Below, one piece after another: positions 44,272 to 52,748 of a stretch of 64,000 nucleotides of DNA. Origin of the DNA: Candidatus Freyarchaeota archaeon (GTDB lineage Archaea; Asgardarchaeota; Jordiarchaeia; Jordiarchaeales; Jordiarchaeaceae). Position numbers and translations under genes: made by a program. Within the stretch, counting starts at the first letter, position 1, and every line of letters starts with the position of its first letter. The notes below the pieces were generated by a model. It ran no database searches. It was not told the DNA's origin and worked only from the letters and a program-made list of their open reading frames with translations. The stretch lies in assembly GCA_030587365.1 (NCBI GenBank), contig JAUQZE010000027.1:124001-188000 (forward strand), given 5' to 3'.

Positions 44272-46953
44272 ATGACGTTGTTCCTAGTGCGTTGCTTGGA
44301 TGATGGAACATTGCATGATTTTTATCTAGTCGATAGTCACATCCATTTGGGACTTGAACGAGGACCGCCGATACGTAATTATGATTGTGGAAATTTTTTC
44401 AAGTTTTGTCAATCTGTGGAGAAAGCATTTTTTAAGGAATTGTCGCAAGCGTCTTCAGGTTTGAATTATAGGTTGGAGGGGATTCGCGCTCCTGAAGAAC
44501 TGGTTGGTTTTCCTCTTCCTTTGGTTGACGGAGAAACCCCTTCTATGCTTTTTGATGAATTTTTTGTGTCACCTTACATGGGTAAGATAGCTGCTGTTAG
44601 TATGGACCGTGTAAAGATTGATAGTGATGATGTTGAAGCGCTTAGGAACAATAAATTAATTATGAAATGGAGTGCTTTGCCTGGCCTGACTCGCTTCACT
44701 ACGTTCAAGTACGTGACGCCTTCAAAGGAGAGTTCACTTGAAAATGAGATAGAAGTGGCGTTATCCCGTGAAGGGTTTTCAGGTGTTAAAATTAAATTTG
44801 ATTTCTTAGAAGACTCGTTGATAAATGTATTAAAGTTTATGCAGAATAAAAATTCACCTCTTATTATAGAGGTGTTGACTTCCGAAAAGTTGGGAACTTT
44901 TTGGAAATTGTTAAATAATGCTATTTCAAAAATTAGTGGTATTCCAACTCCAATTATACTTAATAGCTTTGGATACGATTCAAATACTAACTTGCTCTGG
45001 AAAATTTTAAGTACAGACAACGTTTATGCGGACCTTTCTGCGTTGGATCTTAATCATTTAATTGACTTTATTGTTTCAGCCAAAGAAAGTGTTTCCAATT
45101 GGTCTAAGAAGTTGCTATTTGGCACTAACTATCCTTTCTGTAAAATTGGTGATGCGGTAACGACTTTAAAATATCTTTTTAGTTCTGATTTCGTTGGGGA
45201 TTCGACAGACCTCAAGAGAATACTCGGAGGAAATGCTGTAGGATTAGTTCCTCCACGTTATAATTTGTTGACTCCTTCAATAGAGGAGATTTGCACCCTG
45301 GCTATTGATAAGTATTCTGAGCGGGCAGCGAAGATATTTGAAGAGTTGTTAAGCTATTTCATAAAGCGGGGTTTAGTAACAATTAGTTCCTGTGATTTTT
45401 TGGTAAGAGGTGATGACGGAGTTATTGATCTCTCAAAATATTTCTTAACTTTGAGATCAACTAAGGAACAGAATAGAGGCGTTACTTTTCTATTCATGAA
45501 AACTCCGGGGAATGTACCTCGTGACGCATTGGCGATAGCGGTGCTTAATCCCCAAACTTTGAGTGCCTTTAAGAATAGGACTATTGAAAACATTGGTGCT
45601 AACAAAACCATGAAGAATCTGCTGAGCCTAGCTTCTCTTATATCTTCTAATGATGAAGTTAACAAAGTTTCAAAAATGATTGCAGATGCGCTTTTCAAAA
45701 CTAAAACCATTGATGAGAATGAAATCAGTGTTTTTCCGCTTTCGGCTGCCCCTCTTAGGGAAAAGGTTGTTGGAATGAATCCTAAAGACATGAAGATTCT
45801 TGGTGTAAAAGATGATGATATTATCCTAATAAAACCAACAGTTACGGAAAATTGGTATGCCGCTTTAGTGAAAAGTTTTGAAGACGCTTCTCCAGGTGAA
45901 CTGCAAGTTAACGAGGAGATTATGAGCAACTGGTACGTGTTTGAAGGGGATACTGCTAGAATAGAAAATTACGTAGGTAAAATTGAGCTTCTTGAACGAG
46001 TAGATTTTGCTGTAGAATCTTCTGAAGAAATAAAACTATCCGACTTCCTAGCAAAAATTGAAGGTAAAATAGATTTACTACATGAAAAGCTAAATGGGTT
46101 TTTTGTTGGAAAGGATGTGAGATTTATTCTACCCGAGCTATTCTTAGACTTCCCATTCATCATACGACCAGTCCATTCTGAACCTGAACTAGAAGATAAA
46201 AAGCTAGGAATCATAAAAACTGGGAAGACCGTAATTAATTTCGTTTCAGAACAATGGGTTAAATCATACAACTTAATCCTAGTCATCAACACGTCAGAGA
46301 TTATGAAAAATTCGGATATAACTATTGAAGAATTCGGAAAAGTCGCAGATCTTCTCTCTACACTAGATACGAAACCAGTAGAAAAATTTGAAAAAAAGAT
46401 CAGAGAGGGAAAAATTACAAAAAATATTGCTGCGGCTCTGATTGGAGTCTCATGTTTAAAGAATCTTTCAGAAAAAAGCAATCTGAATAAGGCATCGGTC
46501 ATCTCATACTCCAATCAAAGTAACTTATTCACAATTTTAGAAAAAGGAAAAGTTACCCCATACATGGATTTTAGATCAAATAGAAAGGACTTCTCAATAA
46601 AAGTGCTTTCATCACACATAATGGATAAGTGCCAGTACCCCGAAGGAAAAGCAGCCCTCAAGGAAGCAGGAATCAAAGTTCAAGAATTCATTGAAAAAAT
46701 CGGAGACCAAATTCCTACCCTAACAGTAATAATTACAGCCGGGGAAAAAACGGAGAACCTTGAAATCTTCCAAGAAATAGCAGATAAAGACCCCAGAATA
46801 AAACTCGCGGTAATACAAATCGGCAAAACCGAAAATGAAAGAGAATTAAAAAGAATTATAGACTCCATAAAAGGTAAATATATCCCCATCGAAAAAATAG
46901 ACCCACAAAACTTGGGAATGAAACTAATATCGCAACTCACAGAACTTTTATAA
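44272..46953 (+). CDS. Fused amidohydrolase-like / CDC48-N-like barrel / VWA-like protein with degenerate sites
   Basis: This 893-residue protein contains the modules that are split at 59-62 kb. Residues 1-330 are an amidohydrolase-like barrel starting VDSHIHLG (His23, His25), but the later histidine is lost (IILNSFGYD) and the catalytic Asp is Asn286 (FGTNYPF). Residues about 330-470 match the beta-rich module at the end of the 487-residue protein (CDFLVRGDDGVIDLSKYFLTL). Residues about 480-567 resemble the CDC48 N-domain double-psi barrel (MNPKDMKILGVKDDDIILI). After a helical linker a VWA-like domain begins near 664, but the MIDAS motif DxSxS reads NTSEI. So both metal sites look inactive. 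The ATG follows GAGGTCA. It is divergent from the stomatin gene. Role unknown; scaffold or regulator is the inference. Confidence 0.72.
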   Translation: MTLFLVRCLDDGTLHDFYLVDSHIHLGLERGPPIRNYDCGNFFKFCQSVEKAFFKELSQASSGLNYRLEGIRAPEELVGFPLPLVDGETPSMLFDEFFVSPYMGKIAAVSMDRVKIDSDDVEALRNNKLIMKWSALPGLTRFTTFKYVTPSKESSLENEIEVALSREGFSGVKIKFDFLEDSLINVLKFMQNKNSPLIIEVLTSEKLGTFWKLLNNAISKISGIPTPIILNSFGYDSNTNLLWKILSTDNVYADLSALDLNHLIDFIVSAKESVSNWSKKLLFGTNYPFCKIGDAVTTLKYLFSSDFVGDSTDLKRILGGNAVGLVPPRYNLLTPSIEEICTLAIDKYSERAAKIFEELLSYFIKRGLVTISSCDFLVRGDDGVIDLSKYFLTLRSTKEQNRGVTFLFMKTPGNVPRDALAIAVLNPQTLSAFKNRTIENIGANKTMKNLLSLASLISSNDEVNKVSKMIADALFKTKTIDENEISVFPLSAAPLREKVVGMNPKDMKILGVKDDDIILIKPTVTENWYAALVKSFEDASPGELQVNEEIMSNWYVFEGDTARIENYVGKIELLERVDFAVESSEEIKLSDFLAKIEGKIDLLHEKLNGFFVGKDVRFILPELFLDFPFIIRPVHSEPELEDKKLGIIKTGKTVINFVSEQWVKSYNLILVINTSEIMKNSDITIEEFGKVADLLSTLDTKPVEKFEKKIREGKITKNIAAALIGVSCLKNLSEKSNLNKASVISYSNQSNLFTILEKGKVTPYMDFRSNRKDFSIKVLSSHIMDKCQYPEGKAALKEAGIKVQEFIEKIGDQIPTLTVIITAGEKTENLEIFQEIADKDPRIKLAVIQIGKTENERELKRIIDSIKGKYIPIEKIDPQNLGMKLISQLTELL

Positions 46954-47063
46954 GCAATTTCAAATACAAAAAGGGACACCCCTTTCTAAAAGGTTAATTT
47001 TACCTAATCTTTTCTTTTACATAAGAAATTACAATTTTCAGAGACTATTTACTGCCAATTATT

Positions 47064-48044
47064 TTACCAGTAAAATACCGAGAACAAAACTATTCGGAAG
47101 ACCAAAAGAAAAGCAAAGGCAGCAAGCCACGCTGGGAAACTCCATTTTGCAACTCTGAAGCCGTCGAGGGGTCCAAGAGGCAGCATATTGAATATTCCTA
47201 AATCAGCATTTATACTCGCCCCTACAACCAGTATATGGTACAAGTTCACACGCGAGAATAAAGATTGAACATAAACGTTCTGAAACATGAAAGACAATCC
47301 GAATAGACTAACACCCAATATAAGATTAACTAAAGGTCCAGAGAGCGAGGTCTTGCCAACCGAGTGCCAATCGGTTGGCCCTGAGATCATAACAGCGCCC
47401 GGTGCGAGGAATTTTAAAGGAGAAAAAATAGACACAAGTGTGACAAGAACACCGCTAAATATTATCCTAAATTCTGCCCAGAGATTATACATTTGGGCAA
47501 CAAGCTTGTGGGCAAACTCGTGAAGTAAAAAACTTACCACAACAATTAGCCCCAACCATAAAGCATTATCAATCTGAAAAAAGAGTAGAAAATTTGACAC
47601 CCATGGAACATAAGAGGTTAACCATGTTAATCCATTAAAAAGCATCCAGATAAGCGTTCCAAACACCAAACCTCCTAGCCCACTAGTGAAAACCCATATT
47701 ATATTATATATGAGGCTTGAAAACACCACTACCAAAATAATAATAGTAGCTACAAAAAGATGGGCAACTTCCCTTTTAGAAGTCGACAATCTACCCAACC
47801 TACTAACAGACCGCCCATGAACTACTCGCCGTGGAACTATATCCTTCTCAGCACTCTCCTCATGAGGCCTTTTTTCTATTTCCCCCGATTCCCTTTTTGG
47901 TTTTCTCTCTTTTTCTGGAACCAGATGTACTTGGGAGCAGTTATGATTTTCCGGAAACCGATGTTCTATACAAAAATAACCCTCGCAATACCGGCATTTG
48001 AAAGGCAGATAATCCTCTTTACCACATAGTTCACATCTGACCAC
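47064..48044 (-). CDS. AN1-type zinc finger fused to site-2 protease-family membrane metalloprotease
   Basis: A 326-residue protein. Residues 4-36 form an AN1-type zinc finger (Cys4, Cys7, Cys17, Cys20, Cys25, His28, His34, Cys36), a module linked in eukaryotes to ubiquitin-like and stress proteins. A charged linker leads to a membrane domain of about six helices with the M50 protease motif LLHEFAH near residue 175 and the second zinc site NADLGIFNMLPLGPLDG near 285-301. It should cut membrane proteins within or near the bilayer. The GTG start has GGAGGAGTGGACT upstream. It is convergent with the fused amidohydrolase-VWA gene. AN1-protease fusions are known in archaea; the substrates are not. 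Confidence 0.88.
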   Translation of the reverse strand: MVRCELCGKEDYLPFKCRYCEGYFCIEHRFPENHNCSQVHLVPEKERKPKRESGEIEKRPHEESAEKDIVPRRVVHGRSVSRLGRLSTSKREVAHLFVATIIILVVVFSSLIYNIIWVFTSGLGGLVFGTLIWMLFNGLTWLTSYVPWVSNFLLFFQIDNALWLGLIVVVSFLLHEFAHKLVAQMYNLWAEFRIIFSGVLVTLVSIFSPLKFLAPGAVMISGPTDWHSVGKTSLSGPLVNLILGVSLFGLSFMFQNVYVQSLFSRVNLYHILVVGASINADLGIFNMLPLGPLDGFRVAKWSFPAWLAAFAFLLVFRIVLFSVFYW

Positions 48045-48374
48045 AGTCCACTCCTCCGACTAGATTAAAATCTATCAAACCTCTTGAACTCCCAAGAACT
48101 CAATATTTTCAAAAAGCCTTTTCAAGATACTATAAAAAAAACAAAAATTTAAGTCTTTACCCGTAAAAAAGGAAAATACTTTTCTTCATTCCTAAAAATC
48201 TAATTTAAAAAAAGAAGCGTCTATTAAAATAATTTCTATATTAAATATAACTCTAACTAAAAACATTCCTCTATTCCCTCCATTAATAGCATGAACTTTT
48301 CCACGAAAAAACAAATAAATTGGTCAAAGCATTAATAATATGAGTAAAACAAATAAAAATTTTGAGGAATTCTT
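48045..48374. other. Divergent intergenic region
   Basis: About 330 A+T-rich bases between the protease gene and the next divergent gene. It has A-runs (48132-48145) and promoter-like stretches near 48325-48345. The GAGG site at 48362-48365 serves the next gene. No ORF or RNA gene recognised. Confidence 0.45.
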
Positions 48375-49529
48375 ATGTCTTCAGATGAGGGCCCTACATT
48401 GATTTTTGAGCCATGGAGTCGAAAAGCGAGTATAGCAGGAAGTTCATACATAGTACAAATAGGAAAAGTGGATGACTATTGGTCAATCGCTATATTCAGA
48501 GGAAACGACTTGATATCCGTAAAAAAAGTAGGTACACTTGACCCTAATGTGCTTACCAGTATCATAAGTAGCAGCATATCTCTGCCTCTAATATCTCCCT
48601 ACTCAATAGTAAGAAGTTTAGGAAACATCATAAACGAAGCAAAAGTGAGAAAATATCCTCTCACATACACCCCAAGTCCAGAGGGAGAACAACCAACAGC
48701 TCCCGCTCCCAGCCCCGCTCCAGTTGCTGCTCCCACTCCCCGCCTTGCTCCCGCCCCTGAGTCAGCTCCCACGAAAGTATCTGATTTTGAATCATTGACT
48801 GGTTTCAAAAAGATGACCACACCTGAGGTAACAGAAGAAGAGGAAACTAGTAAACTCTATGAATCTGCTCCAGAATCTATCGAACCACAAGGTGAGGAGG
48901 AAACAAAGGAGGAAGAGCTAACTGGGACTGGTAAATCGGAAGACATGCTAGGTGAGTTCGCTGCGGAAACTGACACCGCTTTTAGTTCCATGTTTGAGGA
49001 AGAAGAGGCAGCAGCCAAACCTATGATTCATAAGCCTGGGACTAAATTAATAGAAATACCCGAGTTACAACCTTTAGAAAAGTGGCAAAAAGGCGTTTCT
49101 GGTCTAAGCTTCTTTTTGGACATAGCGATATCTTATATTAAGAGTAAGCACGGTAAGGATTTACCTAAACTTTGGCAGTATTATCTGGATGTAGAAACTA
49201 GAAACTGGAAAGCTGCTAAAGGTAAGAAATTTGAAGAAATCATGGGAATACTAGTGAATATAGAGAGGGCTATAGGTTCGGAGATAGAAGTGCAGGAGTT
49301 TACTGAAAGCACCTTCAAATCTAAGATTTCAAAATGCCTTAGCAAAAACTACAAAGACAAGTATAAATCCGCGCTACCACTGCCCGACGAATTTCCCTGT
49401 ATTCTATGCAAAATCAGAGGCGAAGCAGTAAGTCGCAACCTAGGCTACTACTTCAACCTAATAGAAACACCTGAGGGATGCCAAATAGAAATGAGTGCAT
49501 CTCCCAAAAAAGAAAAACTTGTCATCTAA
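48375..49529 (+). CDS. Modular hypothetical protein with Pro/Ala and acidic linker
   Basis: A 384-residue soluble protein. Residues 1-95 form an alpha/beta domain (SSYIVQIGKVDDYWSIAIFRGNDLISV) of unknown family. Residues about 100-135 are a Pro/Ala-rich linker with APAPSPAPVAAPTP-type repeats, and 150-235 are highly acidic. Residues 240-384 form a second folded domain, helical then a beta/Cys segment (DEFPCILCKIRGEAV, YFNLIETPEGCQIEM). The long disordered centre resembles the linker in the gelsolin-domain protein at 57-58 kb. I do not recognise the terminal domains. ATG start with GAGG nine bases upstream. Confidence 0.7.
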   Translation: MSSDEGPTLIFEPWSRKASIAGSSYIVQIGKVDDYWSIAIFRGNDLISVKKVGTLDPNVLTSIISSSISLPLISPYSIVRSLGNIINEAKVRKYPLTYTPSPEGEQPTAPAPSPAPVAAPTPRLAPAPESAPTKVSDFESLTGFKKMTTPEVTEEEETSKLYESAPESIEPQGEEETKEEELTGTGKSEDMLGEFAAETDTAFSSMFEEEEAAAKPMIHKPGTKLIEIPELQPLEKWQKGVSGLSFFLDIAISYIKSKHGKDLPKLWQYYLDVETRNWKAAKGKKFEEIMGILVNIERAIGSEIEVQEFTESTFKSKISKCLSKNYKDKYKSALPLPDEFPCILCKIRGEAVSRNLGYYFNLIETPEGCQIEMSASPKKEKLVI

Positions 49530-49663
49530 CTTCTTTCCCAAACATATGACCATTAATCTGACTGACCCCTTTCCCTTATTTTGAAATCAGTATCCTTGAA
49601 AGATAGTTGATCCAACCTTATACCACTCCAAAAATTAAAAAGTTTTAATGGTAGAACTTTCTT

Positions 49664-50860
49664 CTAACAATTCTTTTTTAAAAAACTTTCAAGTTTATCC
49701 AAGGCTTCTTCTAGGACTTTCAAGTCTGGTAGAAACACCATTCTAAAATGGTCTTTACCGTATACCGGGTCGAAGCCTGATCCGTTAACGAATAGTAGTT
49801 GAGTCTCAGAAAGAACACGTAAAACAAAATCCATGTCGTCCTTCCATTTCATTGTCTCAACTTTTGGAAATGCGTAGAAAGCTCCTTCAGGCTTAACACA
49901 ACTAAGTCCACTTATCTCATTCAATCTTTTATAGGTAAAGTTTCTTCTCTCTTTAAGTTGAGAAACCAGTTCCGGTATATGGTTCTGGGGGCCATTTATT
50001 GCCGCTACACACGCTTTCTGTGCTGGAGTGTTGGCGCATATTCTGACGCGAGCTTCCTTTTCGATGCTTTCACGGAGTTCGGTTAACTGTTCTTCGGGGT
50101 CATAGAAATACATGTAACCAACTCTCCATCCTGTAACAAGATAAGCCTTTGAGAAGCCGTTGAAACCAATTACTGGAACATCCTTTGCGATGGAAGCCGT
50201 ACTAGTGAATTCCTTATCGTAAACAATTCGATCATAAATCTCATCAGACACCAAAGGGATACCATACTCTCCAGAGATAGAGATTAGCTCCCTCACAACC
50301 TTTGGACCATACACTGATCCACATGGATTATTGGGATTAACTAATATCAAGGCCTTTGTCTTATCAGTGATTTTTTTCCTAACATCATCCAAATCAGGCT
50401 GCCAACCCTCCTCCTCAATACACCTGAACATAATCGGATTTGCACCAAAAAACTTTGAAAAAGAAACATAAGGCGGATAAGATGGCCCAGGAATAAGAAT
50501 CTCATCACCCGGATTCGCAATCGCCCCAAGAAACATCTGAATACCCTCAGAAATCCCCGCAGTAACAATAACATCCTCAGCCTCTAAACCCCGAACTCCA
50601 TTAACCTTCTCCTCCTTATAACAAATAGCCTCCCTAAGCTCAGGAAGCCCCTCAGAAGGAGCATAACCATTAAACCCCGAATTAACAGCGTCAACAAGAG
50701 CCTCCTTCAAATGGTCCGGAGTATCAAAGTAAAGACTCGGGTCACCAATGTTAAAATACGTAATCTTTTTACCCTCAGCCTCAAGCTTCTCAGCGTGAAC
50801 AACAAGATCCCTTATAGCATAACTTACTCCCTTAATTCTACCCGCAATTTCAAATCGCAT
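49664..50860 (-). CDS. PLP-dependent aminotransferase class I/II (alanine/aspartate type)
   Basis: A pyridoxal-phosphate enzyme of fold type I, about 398 residues. Motifs: YFNIGDPSLYFDTP, GYAPSEGLPELREAI, TAGISEGIQMFLGA, GPSYPPY, LILVNPNNPCGSVY, SDEIYDRIVYD, and GFNGFSKAYLVTGWRVGYMY, which includes the Schiff-base lysine. It fits the archaeal alanine aminotransferase/AspC family; the substrate is not certain. The frame extends to 50929, but GGTGAT five bases before ATG 50860 (MRFEIAGRIKGV) decides the start. It is the last of three same-strand genes, with the acyl-CoA synthetase and the asparagine-synthetase-like gene upstream. Confidence 0.93.
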   Translation of the reverse strand: MRFEIAGRIKGVSYAIRDLVVHAEKLEAEGKKITYFNIGDPSLYFDTPDHLKEALVDAVNSGFNGYAPSEGLPELREAICYKEEKVNGVRGLEAEDVIVTAGISEGIQMFLGAIANPGDEILIPGPSYPPYVSFSKFFGANPIMFRCIEEEGWQPDLDDVRKKITDKTKALILVNPNNPCGSVYGPKVVRELISISGEYGIPLVSDEIYDRIVYDKEFTSTASIAKDVPVIGFNGFSKAYLVTGWRVGYMYFYDPEEQLTELRESIEKEARVRICANTPAQKACVAAINGPQNHIPELVSQLKERRNFTYKRLNEISGLSCVKPEGAFYAFPKVETMKWKDDMDFVLRVLSETQLLFVNGSGFDPVYGKDHFRMVFLPDLKVLEEALDKLESFLKKNC

Positions 50861-51013
50861 TAAATCACCAACAATAAATCGTAAACCAGACGAATTAAAA
50901 TAAAAAATCAACCTAAAAAACTTGCCCAAAAAATATAAATAAAACTTGGAGGAGTCTAGAAGCTCCCTTGTTCAAACCTTCACTGAGATCAAAGCAATGT
51001 TTTCTAACAGATT

Positions 51014-52645
51014 TTATGTCATTCCAAGCTTCTTCTTCTCCTGCGCTATCAGCTCCCGCCGCAGAATCTTACCCGAAATTGTCTTAGGAATACTTACCAC
51101 AAACTCAACCTCACGAATCTTCTTGTAAGCACTAATCCTCTCAGCAACCCAATTAATAATGTCCTGTTCGGTCACCTTACCCTTAGACCCGGGTTTCAAA
51201 ATTATGAAAGCCTTCGGAATCTGACCAATATCTGGCTCCGAAGAAGGTTTACCAATAACTGCAGCATCAAACACATGCGGATTCTTGAAAAGAAGATCCT
51301 CCAGTTCAGCGGGAGCTATACTCCAACCTTTATACTTGATCATTTCCTTCAGACGGTCAACAAGATGCTCATAACCCTCTTCATCAATATAAGCTACATC
51401 ACCGGTCCTAAGCCACTTCTCGCCGGTCTTAGGGTTGGTCCAAAAGGAACTCTCAGTGGCTTCGGGCCTCTTCCAGTAACCCTTCATAACCTGAGGTCCA
51501 CTAACTACTAACTCACCAACCTGCCCCGACTCAGGAAGCTCCTCACTAGTTTCAACATCAATAACCTTGTGGAAAGTATCTGGAAGTAAAGTGCCTTGGG
51601 ACTCCATCTTGCGGCGGTACATGGGATTGACAGCAACAACTGGCGAAGCCTCAGTCAATCCCCAGCCGTGTTGGACGACTATATTTAGGGCGTTACACTT
51701 CTCCTTGGCTAGTTTATCAAATCTTTCAAGAAGCTCCAAGGGAATGGGTGCGGCGCCATTATTGAAAATTTTGAGGTCTGTCCAGTCGTATCCTTTTACG
51801 TTTGGGTCTTCAAGGTGTCTTACTACCGCGAGAAATATTGGGGGTACACATAAACTGTATGTCACTCTGTACTTTTCTAAGAGTTCGCAGAATTCTTTAA
51901 CATCGAATCTTGGTACAACTACTTGTGGTGCGCCTGTCCATACTGTGGCGTTCATGCAGCATGTCATTCCGTATATGTGGTATAATGGTAATACGGTTAT
52001 AGCGATGTCTTCTTCGCTTAGTTCGAAGATTTGGGATATTTGAACAACGTTTGATACTAGGTTGTAGTGTGCGAGCATTGCTCCTTTTGGTAGTCCTGTT
52101 GTTCCGCTTGTGTATACTAGTGCTGCTAGGTCTTCTTTTGCTTCGTATTTATATTCTGGTGGATTTGGTTTGGTTTTTGTGATTAGTTCTGTCCATCCGA
52201 TTGTGCCTTTTGGTTTTTCTCCTAATTCCTGTACTATTATGTTTTTGAGTTTTGTTTTGTTCTTGACTGCTGCTACGTTGGGGTACATCAGTTGGAAGAC
52301 TACGACTGTTTCTGCTCCGGAGTCGTTTAATTCATATTCTACTTCAGCTTCTTTGAATAATGGATTCATGGGAACTACTATAGCGCCTGCTTTTGATATT
52401 CCGTAGAATGCGATTTCCCACTGGATTAGATTCGGACCGTATAAGGCTACCCTGTCTCCCTTTTTCACCCCTAGACCTTTTAGTGCTGTAGCAAATATGT
52501 CTACCTGTTCTTTAAATTGTTTGAAAGTCATTTTTACAGGGTGCAGGAACGCCAATCTATCTGGAAATCTTTCGGCTGTCCATTCCAGAATTTTGTGGAC
52601 GGGTACTTCGGGATAGTAAAGGTGACCCCTTCTGTACTTAACCAC
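51014..52645 (-). CDS. AMP-forming acyl-CoA synthetase
   Basis: An ANL-superfamily enzyme of 543 residues that activates a carboxylic acid with ATP to the acyl-AMP and then to acyl-CoA. Motifs: A3 YTSGTTGLPKGAML near 193-206, A4/A5 region HGWGLTEASPVVA, A7 WLRTGDVAYIDEEGY, A8 hinge VDRLKEMIKYKGW, and the C-terminal catalytic lysine in PKTISGKILRREL. It resembles long- or medium-chain fatty acid-CoA ligases. The GTG start has GGGAGGTGTAACTA upstream. Base composition is normal for the window. The chain length of the substrate cannot be stated. Confidence 0.94.
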   Translation of the reverse strand: MVKYRRGHLYYPEVPVHKILEWTAERFPDRLAFLHPVKMTFKQFKEQVDIFATALKGLGVKKGDRVALYGPNLIQWEIAFYGISKAGAIVVPMNPLFKEAEVEYELNDSGAETVVVFQLMYPNVAAVKNKTKLKNIIVQELGEKPKGTIGWTELITKTKPNPPEYKYEAKEDLAALVYTSGTTGLPKGAMLAHYNLVSNVVQISQIFELSEEDIAITVLPLYHIYGMTCCMNATVWTGAPQVVVPRFDVKEFCELLEKYRVTYSLCVPPIFLAVVRHLEDPNVKGYDWTDLKIFNNGAAPIPLELLERFDKLAKEKCNALNIVVQHGWGLTEASPVVAVNPMYRRKMESQGTLLPDTFHKVIDVETSEELPESGQVGELVVSGPQVMKGYWKRPEATESSFWTNPKTGEKWLRTGDVAYIDEEGYEHLVDRLKEMIKYKGWSIAPAELEDLLFKNPHVFDAAVIGKPSSEPDIGQIPKAFIILKPGSKGKVTEQDIINWVAERISAYKKIREVEFVVSIPKTISGKILRRELIAQEKKKLGMT

Positions 52646-52748
52646 TAGTTACACCTCCCGATTGTGTTTAATAACTCAAAATAAAACTATATTTAGATTT
52701 CGCCCCAGTAAGAAAAATTTTGATAGTTTTCTGATGTTTGTTAATGTT

